Source: CAWJLE01 sp963843645
GTDB lineage: Bacteria; Chloroflexota; Anaerolineae; DAOTYC01
Assembly: GCA_963843645.1 (NCBI GenBank)
Contig: CAWJLE010000008.1
Span: 62,001-126,000 of the forward strand
Length of the DNA stretch: 64,000 bases
Reading direction: 5' to 3'
Shown here: positions 43,399 through 52,139 of the stretch, in pieces
Position numbering within the stretch: position 1 is the first letter of the stretch
Layout of the letters: every line of letters starts with the position of its first letter
Notes under the pieces: model-generated
Seen by the model: the letters and a program-made list of their open reading frames with translations, nothing else
Database searches by the model: none
What the model was told of the DNA's origin: nothing
Made by a program: the position numbers and the translations under genes

Positions 43399-44402
43399 GT
43401 GTGGACGCTGTCGACACGTCACGGGAAGTGGGGGGCGGCAGTCGATCCGTGATCGCCCGGCACTACCGGCCAATCCTGGCCTACGGTGTTCTGGCCGTGC
43501 TCCTGATACTCTATCGGTCCTTGAGCGATCAGGTCTTTACCCTGCCGGTGGTCACCGCCACGTTCAACCAGGGCCTGGCGCTCGCGGTCACTGCCGTCGC
43601 CCAAACGATCGTGATACTCACCGCCGGAATCGATCTGTCCGTCGGCTCCATCGTGGCGCTGTCCAACTCGGTCGCCGCCACGCAAATGCAGCCCGGTGTC
43701 CTGCCGACTCTGGCGGTCGTGGTCGTGACGCTGGCGGTCGGCGCGGCTGCCGGCGCCTTCAACGGCTTGCTGATCGCCTACGGACGCCTGCCGCCCATCA
43801 TCGTGACCCTGGCCACGTCGGCCATCTACAGCGGCTGCGCGCTGTACGTGCTCCCCAGCGCGGGCGGCTCCGCACCTGAATGGTACACCGATCTCCTCAC
43901 CGGCAATCTCCTCGGCGTCCCGACCGCGGTCGTCGTGCTGATCCTCCTGGTCGTCCTGGTGTGGCTTCCGGTCAAGAGCCGGCCCATCGGCCAGGCCATC
44001 TACGCGATCGGCAGCAGCCAGAGCGCCGCGCGGATGTCCGGCGTGAACGTGAAGCGAACGAAGCTGATTGCCTACGCTCTGTCCGGCATGCTGGCCGCGC
44101 TGGCGGGGCTGATCCTCACCGGGCAGACCGGCTCGGGCGATCCGACTCAAGGGGCCGCTTACACTCTGAACTCCATCGCCGCCACCGTGATCGGTGGCAC
44201 GTCGTTCGCCGGCGGCGTCGGCGGGCCGATCGGCAGCATCGCCGGAGCTTACGTGTTCGCGATCATCCCCAGCGTGCTGTTTGCCGCCCGCGTGTCGCCG
44301 TTCATGAAGGAATTCCTGCAAGGGGCGATCCTGGTCCTGACCATCGGCACCGGCGCTGCCCGCGTCCTCCGGCTGAAGAATCATCTCAACATTCTGCGCT
44401 AG
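43395..44402 (+). CDS. Sugar ABC transporter permease 1 (RbsC type)
   Basis: 335 residues with about ten hydrophobic spans. AVAQTIVILTAGIDLSVGSI is the conserved DLSVG region and AIGSSQSAARMSGVNVKRTK the ATPase-contact loop. Start and stop overlap the ATPase gene by four bases (ATGA), so translation is coupled. It probably forms a heterodimer with permease 2, in contrast to the single-permease importer at 12.9-16.6 kb. Confidence 0.93.
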   Translation: MSVDAVDTSREVGGGSRSVIARHYRPILAYGVLAVLLILYRSLSDQVFTLPVVTATFNQGLALAVTAVAQTIVILTAGIDLSVGSIVALSNSVAATQMQPGVLPTLAVVVVTLAVGAAAGAFNGLLIAYGRLPPIIVTLATSAIYSGCALYVLPSAGGSAPEWYTDLLTGNLLGVPTAVVVLILLVVLVWLPVKSRPIGQAIYAIGSSQSAARMSGVNVKRTKLIAYALSGMLAALAGLILTGQTGSGDPTQGAAYTLNSIAATVIGGTSFAGGVGGPIGSIAGAYVFAIIPSVLFAARVSPFMKEFLQGAILVLTIGTGAARVLRLKNHLNILR

Positions 44403-44467
44403 GGAGGAGCTTGTCAAATGTCGAATTCCGGGCCCCAGCCACGGTCTGAGCAAGGGAGATGATGCCG

Positions 44468-45463
44468 ATGCAACGAGCGATCGACAGTTCAACGTCGGGA
44501 CCCTGGCTGACACGGACGTACAGAGCGCTTGACCCGAACCACAAGACCGCGGCCATCGCCTATTTCTTCGTCTTCGTCTTGATCGCTGCCGGCGGCTTGC
44601 TGGCGCCCGGCTTCACTCGCCCGGCGAGCTTGTTGCAGCAGCTCATCCTGGCTTCCATCCTGGGTGTGATCTGCATCGGGCAGATGTTCGTCATCATCAC
44701 CGGCAATATCGATCTGTCTGTGAGCTGGACGATGAACCTCTGCACCGTCGTCCTGACCTCCATTTCCCTCGGCAAGAACAGCAACGTCGTCCAGGCCGTC
44801 GCCCTGTCCCTGGCGGTGGCCGTCGCCATCGGCCTATTCAACGGACTGGCCGTCGCCTACCTGCGACTGCCCGCGATGGTCATGACCCTCGGGGTCAACG
44901 CCATGCTCAAGGGCCTGACGCTGGTCGTGACCGGCGCCCAACCGAAGGGCAGCCCACCCGAAATGTTCCGCTGGCTGGTTTCAGGCCGAATCGTCGGGAT
45001 CCCCGTCTGCGTGATCGTCTGGCTGTGCCTCGGCGCGATCACGATCTTCGTCTTGCAGCGAACGGTATTTGGGCGCGGCGTCTACGCGACGGGCAATAAC
45101 CAGGTCGCCTCGTACCTCTCCGGCATTCGTATCGAGAAGACCATCGTGCTGGCCTTCGTCATCAGCAGTGTGTGCAACGCACTGGCCGGCATTCTGTTCC
45201 TGAGCTACAGCGGTCAGGTTTACCTGAGCCTGGGCGAGCCTTACCAGATGCCGGCGATTGCCGCGGTGGTGATCGGCGGCGTCAGCATTATGGGCGGTTC
45301 GGGCGGATTCGTCGGGGTGATCGCCGGCGTCCTCATCGTGACCTTGCTGCAAAACGTTCTGTCGTTGGCGCACGTGGCTTATGCCGGGCAGCTCATCATC
45401 TATGGCCTGGCGATTCTGGCGATGCTGTTCATCTATGGACGTTCCGCCGAAGAACGCGATTAG
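44468..45463 (+). CDS. Sugar ABC transporter permease 2 (RbsC type)
   Basis: 331 residues. MFVIITGNIDLSVSWTM is the conserved membrane motif and ATGNNQVASYLSGIRIEKT the coupling loop. Three ATGs (44459, 44462, 44468) are available; the last has AAGGGAG nine bases ahead and is preferred. It is similar in type but clearly diverged from permease 1, which supports a heterodimeric channel. Short A/T-rich gap of about 50 bases to the next gene. Confidence 0.92.
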   Translation: MQRAIDSSTSGPWLTRTYRALDPNHKTAAIAYFFVFVLIAAGGLLAPGFTRPASLLQQLILASILGVICIGQMFVIITGNIDLSVSWTMNLCTVVLTSISLGKNSNVVQAVALSLAVAVAIGLFNGLAVAYLRLPAMVMTLGVNAMLKGLTLVVTGAQPKGSPPEMFRWLVSGRIVGIPVCVIVWLCLGAITIFVLQRTVFGRGVYATGNNQVASYLSGIRIEKTIVLAFVISSVCNALAGILFLSYSGQVYLSLGEPYQMPAIAAVVIGGVSIMGGSGGFVGVIAGVLIVTLLQNVLSLAHVAYAGQLIIYGLAILAMLFIYGRSAEERD

Positions 45464-45518
45464 GCTGAATTCTCGGCGAAGTATAGTCAGTTGAACCAAT
45501 TCCGCACGGAGTGTGATC

Positions 45519-46481
45519 ATGGACAATGAAGAAGCGCAGTGGCTGGAGATGTTCTGTCGGATGCTTCAGATTCGCTACTTCGAAGAGGCGACCTGGGACC
45601 TCTACATTCGGGGTCTCATGCCCGGCCTCGCCCATCTATACATTGGGGAAGAGGCCGTGGCGGTCGGCGCCTGTTCTGCTCTGCGCACGGACGACTGGAT
45701 CACCAGCACACATCGAGGGCACGGGCACTGCATCGCCAAAGGCGGCGACTTGAACCTGATGATGGCGGAGATCATGGGCCGCGTCGACGGGTACTGCAAG
45801 GGCAAGGGCGGCTCGATGCACATCGCCGACATCCATCTCGGCATTCTCGGCGCCAATGGCATCGTCGGGGGAGGAATCAGCCTGGCGACCGGCGCGGGCT
45901 TCACCTCGAAGTATCAGAATCTCGACCGGGTGTGTGTCTGTTTCTACGGCGACGGCGCCTCCAATCGCGGGATCTGGCACGAGTCGTTGAACATGGCCTC
46001 CCGGTGGCGGCTGCCGGTCATCTATCTCTGCGAGAATAACCTGTACGCCATCTCCATGAGCCAGAAAGCCGCGATGGCTTTGGAGAACGTCGCCGACCGG
46101 GCGGGAGGTTACGGTGTTCCCGGTGTGGTCGTCGACGGCATGGACGTGCTCGCCGTGCACGAGGCAGTCGCCGCCGCGGTGGCGCGCGCTCGTCGTGGCG
46201 AGGGCCCCTCCATCGTCGAAGCCAAGACCTACCGGTTTTCCGGGCACACCGTCGGTGACGCCGGGACCGCCTATCGGACGCAGACGGAAATCGAGTCCTG
46301 GAAGGAGCGCGACCCGATCCGGCGCTTCCGCGCCCACATGCTGACGCAAGGTGTGCCTGAGCAGAAGCTGGTTGACCTGGAGCAATCGTGCCGAACGGCC
46401 GTCGAGGCCGCGGTCGAATTCGGCAAGAAGAGCCCATATCCGGACCTGGCCGAAATGGCCAGGGACGTGCTGGCTGAATGA
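45519..46481 (+). CDS. Thiamine-diphosphate E1 alpha subunit (pyruvate/acetoin dehydrogenase type)
   Basis: 320 residues from the ATG at 45519 with GGAG five bases upstream. The thiamine-binding motif GDGASNRGIWHESLNMAS...CENN is intact, and HLYIGEEAVAVGACSAL, TSTHRGHGHCIAKG and YRFSGHTVGD are typical of E1 alpha of acetoin or branched 2-oxoacid dehydrogenases. It would decarboxylate or cleave a 2-oxo acid or acetoin-like substrate with the E1 beta partner. No E2 lipoyl acyltransferase or E3 gene lies nearby, so the pair either borrows them or does a different reaction. It follows permease 2 directly in the sugar operon. Confidence 0.93.
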   Translation: MDNEEAQWLEMFCRMLQIRYFEEATWDLYIRGLMPGLAHLYIGEEAVAVGACSALRTDDWITSTHRGHGHCIAKGGDLNLMMAEIMGRVDGYCKGKGGSMHIADIHLGILGANGIVGGGISLATGAGFTSKYQNLDRVCVCFYGDGASNRGIWHESLNMASRWRLPVIYLCENNLYAISMSQKAAMALENVADRAGGYGVPGVVVDGMDVLAVHEAVAAAVARARRGEGPSIVEAKTYRFSGHTVGDAGTAYRTQTEIESWKERDPIRRFRAHMLTQGVPEQKLVDLEQSCRTAVEAAVEFGKKSPYPDLAEMARDVLAE

Positions 46482-46492
46482 GGAGCCAATCC

Positions 46493-47470
46493 ATGCGAGA
46501 GATTTCGATAGCTGAAGCGGTGCGGGAGGCCATGCAGGAAGAGATGCGACGCGATCCGGCCGTGTTTCTGATCGGTGAGGATATCGGCGTGTTCGGGGGC
46601 GTGTTCAAGTGCAGCCTGGGAATGCTGCAGGAATTCGGACCGCAGCGCGTGGTGGACACCCCGATCTCAGAAGCCGGTTATGCCGGGTTAGGCGTGGGGG
46701 CCGCGATGACGGGCCTGCGCCCGATCGTGGAGCTGATGTTCTGTGACTTCATGTGCATCGCGATGGATGAGCTGGTCAACCAGATGGCGAAGATGCGCTA
46801 CATGTCGGGCGGCAAGATCAAGGTCCCGATGGTGCTGCGGACGACGATGGGCGCCGGGCGGTCCAGCGCCGCGCAGCATTCCCAAAGCCTGCAGGCCTGG
46901 ATCGCGTCGGTGCCGGGCATCAAGGTGGTCATGCCCTCGACGGCCTACGACGCCAAGGGCTTGCTGAAGTCGGCGATCCGTGACGACAATCCAATCGCCG
47001 TATTCGAGCACAAGATGATGTACACGCTCAAGTGCCCTGTGCCGGAAGAAGAGTACCTGGTCCCCATCGGCGTCGCCGACGTGAAACGGACGGGCACCGA
47101 CGTGACGGTCGTGGCCACCTCCAGCATGGTCGTGGCCGCGCTCAAGGCCGCCGACACGCTTCAGGAAGAAGGCATCAGCGTGGAGGTCGTCGACCCACGC
47201 ACGCTGGTCCCGCTGGATCGGCAGACCTTGCGCGAGTCGGCCCGGAAGACCGGTCACGTGGTGGTGGTGGACGAAGGGTACCCGCGCTTTTCGGTCACGG
47301 GCGAGCTGGCAGCGGTCGTCTACGAGGAAGCCTTCGATTACCTCGATTCGCCCGTCGTTCGCATCGGCGCCGCTGACTGCCCCGTGCCCTTCAGCCCGGT
47401 GCTCGAGTTCGCCTCCTTCCCCACCGCCGACCAGATCGCGCAGACGATCCGGGAAATGCTGCAACAATGA
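46493..47470 (+). CDS. Thiamine-diphosphate E1 beta subunit (pyruvate/acetoin dehydrogenase type)
   Basis: 325 residues from the ATG at 46493 (GAGGAGCC upstream). RDPAVFLIGEDIGVFGGVFK, RVVDTPISEAGYAGLGVGAA and FCDFMCIAMDELVNQMAKMR are the standard E1 beta blocks. The C-terminal transketolase-like domain (VVATSSMVVAALKAADTLQE) is complete. It sits 11 nt after the alpha subunit and forms the usual heterotetramer. An AcoX-like gene, a frequent partner of acetoin-type E1 genes, occurs at 61543 but in a different transcript. Confidence 0.94.
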   Translation: MREISIAEAVREAMQEEMRRDPAVFLIGEDIGVFGGVFKCSLGMLQEFGPQRVVDTPISEAGYAGLGVGAAMTGLRPIVELMFCDFMCIAMDELVNQMAKMRYMSGGKIKVPMVLRTTMGAGRSSAAQHSQSLQAWIASVPGIKVVMPSTAYDAKGLLKSAIRDDNPIAVFEHKMMYTLKCPVPEEEYLVPIGVADVKRTGTDVTVVATSSMVVAALKAADTLQEEGISVEVVDPRTLVPLDRQTLRESARKTGHVVVVDEGYPRFSVTGELAAVVYEEAFDYLDSPVVRIGAADCPVPFSPVLEFASFPTADQIAQTIREMLQQ

Positions 47471-47504
47471 CTTGGGCCACTGAGTGGCCGGAAAGGGGAT
47501 CACG

Positions 47505-47939
47505 ATGATCCGCCCATATCAGCACGTCGCCCTTACGGTGAGCGACCTCGATCGGTCCGTGAAATTCTACCAGGATATCTTCGGCTTCGAGCCGGCTCAG
47601 GGCATGGAGGCCTCCGGCCCCGAGGTATCGCAAGCGCTGGGCCTGGACGGCGTGGACCTCCGCCTCAGGCTCCTGAGGAAGGGCGAGTACGTCCTCGAGC
47701 TGTTCGAGTACCACTCGCCGGCCGGCTCGCAGAAAGCCCCGCGGCCCTGCGACGTCGGCTGCATGCACATCGCGTTCGAAGTCGACGACATCCAGCGGGT
47801 TTATCGCGAGTTTACGGCGAAGGGCGTTCACATCAACACCCCGCCCAATCGCAACCCCGAAGGTATCGGCTGGACCTGGTGGTGCTACATGCGCGACCCG
47901 GACGGCGTCCCCATCGAGCTGGTGCAGATCGAGCCGTAG
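47505..47939 (+). CDS. VOC/glyoxalase-superfamily protein
   Basis: 144 residues from the ATG at 47505 with GAAAGGGGATCACG upstream. Paired beta-alpha-beta-beta-beta modules carry HVALTVSDLDRSVKFYQDIF at the N terminus, HIAFEVDDIQRVYREF in the middle, and MRDPDGVPIELVQIEP at the end. Histidine near the start, histidine in the middle and glutamate near the end match the metal ligands of this superfamily. Substrate is open; it may handle a lactone, methylglyoxal-like or ring-derived intermediate of the operon. It is the last gene of the operon. Confidence 0.87.
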   Translation: MIRPYQHVALTVSDLDRSVKFYQDIFGFEPAQGMEASGPEVSQALGLDGVDLRLRLLRKGEYVLELFEYHSPAGSQKAPRPCDVGCMHIAFEVDDIQRVYREFTAKGVHINTPPNRNPEGIGWTWWCYMRDPDGVPIELVQIEP

Positions 47940-47976
47940 CGGCCGGCGCGCCGGTCCCACCCAGCCGCAACAGCCT

Positions 47977-48005
47977 TTGACACCATTCTCCTTCTGTGAT
48001 ATTAT
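47977..48005 (+). promoter_or_regulatory. Consensus promoter of the roadblock gene
   Basis: TTGACA, 17 nt, TATTAT, 50 nt upstream of the ATG at 48055. Confidence 0.75.
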
Positions 48006-48054
48006 GTTGTGAGCAGCGGCACAAGTGACACCCAGCCCACGAGGGGAACAGATC

Positions 48055-48429
48055 ATGGAAGCCATGTCGAGAACCGAGGCGATGGTCCGGCGTTTGCGAG
48101 ACCTGCAGGCGAGCACACCTGACGTCGAAGCCTCGGCCATCGTCAGCGTGGACGGGCTGACCATTGCGTCGTCGCTGCCGGCCGGCGTGGAAGAGGACCG
48201 GGTGTCCGCAATGTCGGCGGCGATGCTGTCACTGGGCGACCGCATCGCGCACGAGCTGGGCCGCGGCAACGTGATCCAGGTCTACGTCAAGGGCGAGCAC
48301 GGCTTCGTCATCCTGACCGCCGTGGGCGAGGACGCGGTGCTGACGGTCCTGGCGCGCGAGGATGCGAAACTGGGCCTCGTGTTCTTCGACATGAAGCGCG
48401 CCGCCGAAGATCTGAGAGTGCTGCTGTGA
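48055..48429 (+). CDS. Roadblock/LC7-domain protein (MglB-like)
   Basis: 124 residues from the ATG at 48055 (GAGGGGAACAG upstream). The domain shows VEASAIVSVDGLTIASSLP, then MSAAMLSLGDRIAHELGRG and FVILTAVGEDAVLTVLARE, the standard roadblock fold. Bacterial relatives act as MglB-type GTPase-activating proteins or dimer platforms for Ras-like GTPases. Here it has its own promoter and terminator and no GTPase neighbour. Its partner GTPase must be encoded elsewhere if it works by that route. Confidence 0.9.
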   Translation: MEAMSRTEAMVRRLRDLQASTPDVEASAIVSVDGLTIASSLPAGVEEDRVSAMSAAMLSLGDRIAHELGRGNVIQVYVKGEHGFVILTAVGEDAVLTVLAREDAKLGLVFFDMKRAAEDLRVLL

Positions 48430-48452
48430 GGCAACACGCAGGAAGTGCCTGA

Positions 48453-48478
48453 GGGGTGCCCCACCGGCGCCCCTTTTT
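48453..48478 (+). terminator. Rho-independent terminator after the roadblock gene
   Basis: GGGGTGCC and GGCGCCCC form an 8-bp stem (one G-T pair) around CCACC, followed directly by TTTTT. This fits a textbook intrinsic terminator 24 nt after the stop codon. Confidence 0.85.
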
Positions 48479-48556
48479 GCTGCATCTCTCCGGACCTGCC
48501 ATCAGGAATTATCAATCTATGTGATCGCACTTACTTCTAAGGAGGCACGACGAAGG

Positions 48557-49369
48557 ATGAAATTCTCAGTCACCGTAACGCCGATCAAGCCGAAGTTTGG
48601 ACCCATCGTTTTCACCGGCGGCATTTCCGAGCATCTGCGCTCCATCGCAGACCTCGGCTACGACGCCATTGAGCTTCACGTCAGCAACCCGGCGAGTCTG
48701 GACCGCAAGGCCCTGCGCAAGGAGCTCGATTCCTATGGATTGGGCATCTCCCAGGTCGGGCCCGGCCTGTCCTACACGCAGGACGGCTTGAGCTGGACCG
48801 ATCCCGATCTGGACGTCCGGAAGAGGGCCATTCAGCGCATCAAGGATCACATCGACTTCTGCTCTGAGTACGGGGCGGCGCTGGCGATCGGCGGCATTCG
48901 TGGGGCGTGCAAGGGTGCGGACGCGGCGGAATCGGCCCGGCTGCAGCAGCTCGTCATCGACTCCACCCGCGAGTGCGCTCGTTACGCCGAAGGCACCAGC
49001 GTGATTCTGGGCATCGAGCCCATCAACCGCTACGAGACCAGCTACCTCCTGACCGTGCAAGACGTTCTCGAATTCATCGAGAAGATCGACTCGCCGGCTG
49101 TGGGCGTCCTGGCGGACACTTTCCACATGAACATCGAAGACGTGTCCATCATCGATTCGATCAAGCAAGCCGGCAAGCGGCTGGCCCACATCCACCTGTC
49201 GGACAGCAACCGCTGGGCGCCGGGGTTCGGTCACCTGGACATCCCGGCCTGCGTCCAGGCCCTGAAGGACATCGGCTTCGAGCGGTACATTTCCTTCGAA
49301 GTCCTGCCCAAGCCGTCACCGGCCGAGGCCGCCGCGCAGGGCATCAAGTACGTGAAGGCCCTGCTGTAA
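48557..49369 (+). CDS. TIM-barrel sugar (phosphate) isomerase/epimerase
   Basis: 270 residues from the ATG at 48557 with AAGGAGG further upstream. The AP-endonuclease-2-like barrel shows LGYDAIELHVSNPASLD, GIEPINRYETSYLL, VGVLADTFHMNIED, HIHLSDSNRWAPGFGHLD and YISFEVLP. Glutamate, aspartate, histidine and glutamate ligands (GIEP, ADTFH, HLSDSN, SFEV) match the metal site of D-tagatose 3-epimerase, D-psicose 3-epimerase and hydroxypyruvate isomerase relatives. It could feed free sugars to a kinase of this region. It has its own short leader and ends in a run of palindromic repeats. Confidence 0.9.
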   Translation: MKFSVTVTPIKPKFGPIVFTGGISEHLRSIADLGYDAIELHVSNPASLDRKALRKELDSYGLGISQVGPGLSYTQDGLSWTDPDLDVRKRAIQRIKDHIDFCSEYGAALAIGGIRGACKGADAAESARLQQLVIDSTRECARYAEGTSVILGIEPINRYETSYLLTVQDVLEFIEKIDSPAVGVLADTFHMNIEDVSIIDSIKQAGKRLAHIHLSDSNRWAPGFGHLDIPACVQALKDIGFERYISFEVLPKPSPAEAAAQGIKYVKALL

Positions 49370-49375
49370 GCCTTA

Positions 49376-49476
49376 GAGACTTCCGTTAAGAAAAAACTTC
49401 CGAAGTTTTCGAAACTTCGGAAGTTCAGGAAGTATAGACCCATAGACTTCCGAAGTTCTGTGAACTTCGGAAGTCT
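49376..49476. repeat. ACTTCCGAAGTT hairpins (family C, copy 3, two units)
   Basis: Two hairpins in tandem: AACTTCCGAAGTTTTCGAAA and onward (49395-49425) and AGACTTCCGAAGTTCTGTGA and onward (49444-49476), the latter ending in TCTTTCTCTT. They lie between the convergent epimerase and transketolase genes and can serve as terminators for both. Confidence 0.8.
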
Positions 49477-49487
49477 TTCTCTTCACC

Positions 49488-51851
49488 CTATCGCCCCAGC
49501 GCTTCCTCCGCCGCCTCGATGACGCCCCGCAGGCGACTCTCGCGCTCGCGCACGAAACGCTCGATGCCTTTGAGGATGAACTCCTGCGACAAATGAGCCT
49601 CGGCCAGCACTTCGTCCACTGAGCCGCCCGTGCGCCACCGGTCGTCCCAGTCGCTGGACAGACTGTAGCCCTCGGCGACGTGATTCGGCAGCCAATCCTG
49701 CATCAGCCGGCGAGCGCCGTTGGTGATGACCATCGAATCCGCCCAGTCCGCCGGCGACAGGACCTGGTCCTGATACGCCTTCGGCTGCAGGCGGAACAGG
49801 TCGATGCTGATCGCCGCCACGATCTTGACGTTGAGGCCGCTCTTGTCCAGCTCCGGCAAGACCTTCACCAGGTTGTCCGTCGTGCTGGTCCCGCGGACGA
49901 TCACCGTCCCCATTTTGCGCTGATCCGATCGATAGTCCCGCATGACGTACGCGCCCCTGGCCGCCTCAAAATGCGACGGCATGCCCAGCGCCGCCCGATC
50001 GGGGATCGTAATGGCCGGGCGGGTCAGGTGCAGGGCAATGATGTGCGCCTTCTCCCGCAGCGCCGCGCCCAGGACCACCGGCACCTCGTTGTGTTCCCAC
50101 GGGTGCAGGTCGATGACGTGGCCGCGTGGGAAGAGCTGCGTCACCCCGGGCGAGAAGATGCCGAAGTGCGTGCGCGAGTCCTCCGCCGTCTCCGGTCCGG
50201 AGTGCCCGGCCACCCAGATGACTTTGCCCACCTGGATCTCGCTGTCCTGCGCCAGCTGGGCGAACAGCCGGAACAGCCCGTACTTCAAATAGCTGAATGA
50301 AGCGTAGGTGGAACACGCGGCGAGCAGCCCATCGAATTCCTCGTACGGCGTCTTGGAGAAATTCACCGTGGCGATGCCGACGGTCATGCCCGCGTTCGTG
50401 AACTCGGTGATTTCTTGCGGCAGCAGCGTGCCCTTCAGGTTCGTATTCCGGTCGAAGACGCCATAGCCCGGGAAGTCGCCCCACTTGTGAGAGAAGCCCG
50501 CGATGTTCGTCGATTCCGCGAGGTCGGCGGACAGGGCCACGGCCACCGGCCGGTCGTACTTGTCGTGGCTGAAAGCGTTCACCCACGCGCCCCACTTGGC
50601 CAGGGCGGCCCGGTTCGGCGCGCTCGCTCCCGGAGCCAGGTACATCTCCGGCGGATAATTGCGGTAATCGTACAGCCTCTCGTCCTTCAGCGGGTTGCCC
50701 TTGCGCGTCAGCCAGAAGCTGGGAATGTCCTCCGGCACTGCGTCGCCGAGCCGGACCAGGGTGTTGGCCACGTCGTCGACCAGCTCCTGGTTGTCGACGA
50801 GAACAGACAGCACGCGCTGCATGTTGGTCCAGGCCTCTTCCCGCATGTCGGTGGGATCTTCCGGCGCGGGCCGGCCGTAACCCTCGAACTCGACGCCGTA
50901 CTTCTCGGTGAACTCCTGCGTCGTCTGCCAGAACAGCTCGCTGTGGCGCTTGTGCGGCGTTCCGTGCGACTTGTAGTCGTACACGCCGTAGCCGCGACCC
51001 TTGCGCGACTTGTACCACATCACCGACGGCACGTTGTTGCGATTGGCGCCGCCCACCAGCTCGATCAGGGCGCGGGTCAGGCAGGGCCACTCCTCGCCGT
51101 GCTCGCAGCCGACGACGCGCCAGCCGTAGGGCTCGAACCAATCCTTAGGAGCACCATGGACGACGGAGCTGACCGGGTGCTCGTCGATGCCGAAGTCGTT
51201 CCAGTCGAGGACGTAGAACATGTTGTTCAGGCCCAGGCCCCAGGCCGAGTTCTTGGTCTCGTGGCTTGCCCCGGCCGTGAGCCCACCCTCACCCTCGAAA
51301 GCGAACACCTTGACGCCTTCGGCGCCGGCGTACTTCAGCGCGAATGCCTCGCCCGCGGCCGGCGGGGAGCCATGCCCGGATGGGCCCGTGTTGAACTTGA
51401 AGAAGAGCGTCTTGCCGGCCATCTCGGCGTGGCCCGGCAGCCCACCGTGGCGCCGCAGAGTCAGCAGGTCTTCGGGCACCAGCGCGAAGTGCTCGGCGTT
51501 CGGCACCTCGTAGCGCTTGTCGCCGGTTTGTCTGAACTTCGTCCGCAGCACCTCATTCAGGACCGCCAGTGTCACGTAGAAGACCGGATTCGTGTGCCCC
51601 GCAACCAGAACGACGCGATCCCCAAAACGCTTTTCGGGGTGCCGAATGTCCCACCGCATGAGACCGCTGAGCAGAGTCGCGACCAGCACGTGGACCTTCG
51701 ATCGGGAACCGCCGGGATGGCCGCTCTGCCGATAGTCGAGCATGATGTCGAGCAGCTGGTCGATGACGTCTTTGATCTTTTCCCAGTGCTGGAACCTCGT
51801 GGACAGCTGCTCGAGACGTTCCTCAACACCGAGTTCAATGTCGTATTGCAT
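49488..51851 (-). CDS. Full-length transketolase-like enzyme
   Basis: 787 residues from the ATG at 51851 (GAAAGGAGCATC upstream). The N domain has SGHPGGSRSKVHVLVATLLS and an LVAGHTNPVFY variant of the usual KGH element. EGEGGLTAGASHE...LDWND stands where transketolases have GDG...N; the GDG motif is changed to EGEGG, so thiamine binding may differ. The middle and C domains carry EFTNAGMTVGIATVNFSKTP and VIWVAGHSGPETAEDSRTHF, which matches transketolases. It is longer than the usual 660 residues. It is unlike both split pairs and is transcribed alone from a consensus promoter, and could be the housekeeping enzyme or a specialised relative. Confidence 0.82.
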   Translation of the reverse strand: MQYDIELGVEERLEQLSTRFQHWEKIKDVIDQLLDIMLDYRQSGHPGGSRSKVHVLVATLLSGLMRWDIRHPEKRFGDRVVLVAGHTNPVFYVTLAVLNEVLRTKFRQTGDKRYEVPNAEHFALVPEDLLTLRRHGGLPGHAEMAGKTLFFKFNTGPSGHGSPPAAGEAFALKYAGAEGVKVFAFEGEGGLTAGASHETKNSAWGLGLNNMFYVLDWNDFGIDEHPVSSVVHGAPKDWFEPYGWRVVGCEHGEEWPCLTRALIELVGGANRNNVPSVMWYKSRKGRGYGVYDYKSHGTPHKRHSELFWQTTQEFTEKYGVEFEGYGRPAPEDPTDMREEAWTNMQRVLSVLVDNQELVDDVANTLVRLGDAVPEDIPSFWLTRKGNPLKDERLYDYRNYPPEMYLAPGASAPNRAALAKWGAWVNAFSHDKYDRPVAVALSADLAESTNIAGFSHKWGDFPGYGVFDRNTNLKGTLLPQEITEFTNAGMTVGIATVNFSKTPYEEFDGLLAACSTYASFSYLKYGLFRLFAQLAQDSEIQVGKVIWVAGHSGPETAEDSRTHFGIFSPGVTQLFPRGHVIDLHPWEHNEVPVVLGAALREKAHIIALHLTRPAITIPDRAALGMPSHFEAARGAYVMRDYRSDQRKMGTVIVRGTSTTDNLVKVLPELDKSGLNVKIVAAISIDLFRLQPKAYQDQVLSPADWADSMVITNGARRLMQDWLPNHVAEGYSLSSDWDDRWRTGGSVDEVLAEAHLSQEFILKGIERFVRERESRLRGVIEAAEEALGR

Positions 51852-51975
51852 GTGATGCTCCTTTCTAATCGGATTGCCATAAATGGGAGGGCTGAATTGT
51901 GTAATATTGGCAACCGGGCACCTTTGCCGGCTCGAGTCGTCGGTTGTTAAAGGCACGAACCACTAAAGCACACAC

Positions 51976-52004
51976 ATTATAGCAGAGGTTGGCAAACCGG
52001 ACAA
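51976..52004 (-). promoter_or_regulatory. Promoter of the full-length transketolase gene
   Basis: On the minus strand TTGTCC, 17 nt, TATAAT. The leader to the start codon is about 120 nt. Confidence 0.7.
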
Positions 52005-52037
52005 GAGATTTTTGTATGTTCATAATGGTACAAAGCA

Positions 52038-52066
52038 AAGACGCCCTCGGGGGGAGAGGGCGTCTT
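52038..52066 (-). terminator. Terminator for the DUF2892 gene
   Basis: AAGACGCCCTC and GAGGGCGTCTT form an 11-bp stem around seven nt. On the minus strand the right arm is followed by a T-rich stretch (TTTGCTTTG), so it terminates the small membrane gene before the transketolase promoter. Confidence 0.75.
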
Positions 52067-52139
52067 CATCCATGCAAGAATTGTGTAGCAGGAGCAGGCA
52101 TTGTCCAGGTGCCGGCTCCCAGGGCACCGCGGCCAGGCG

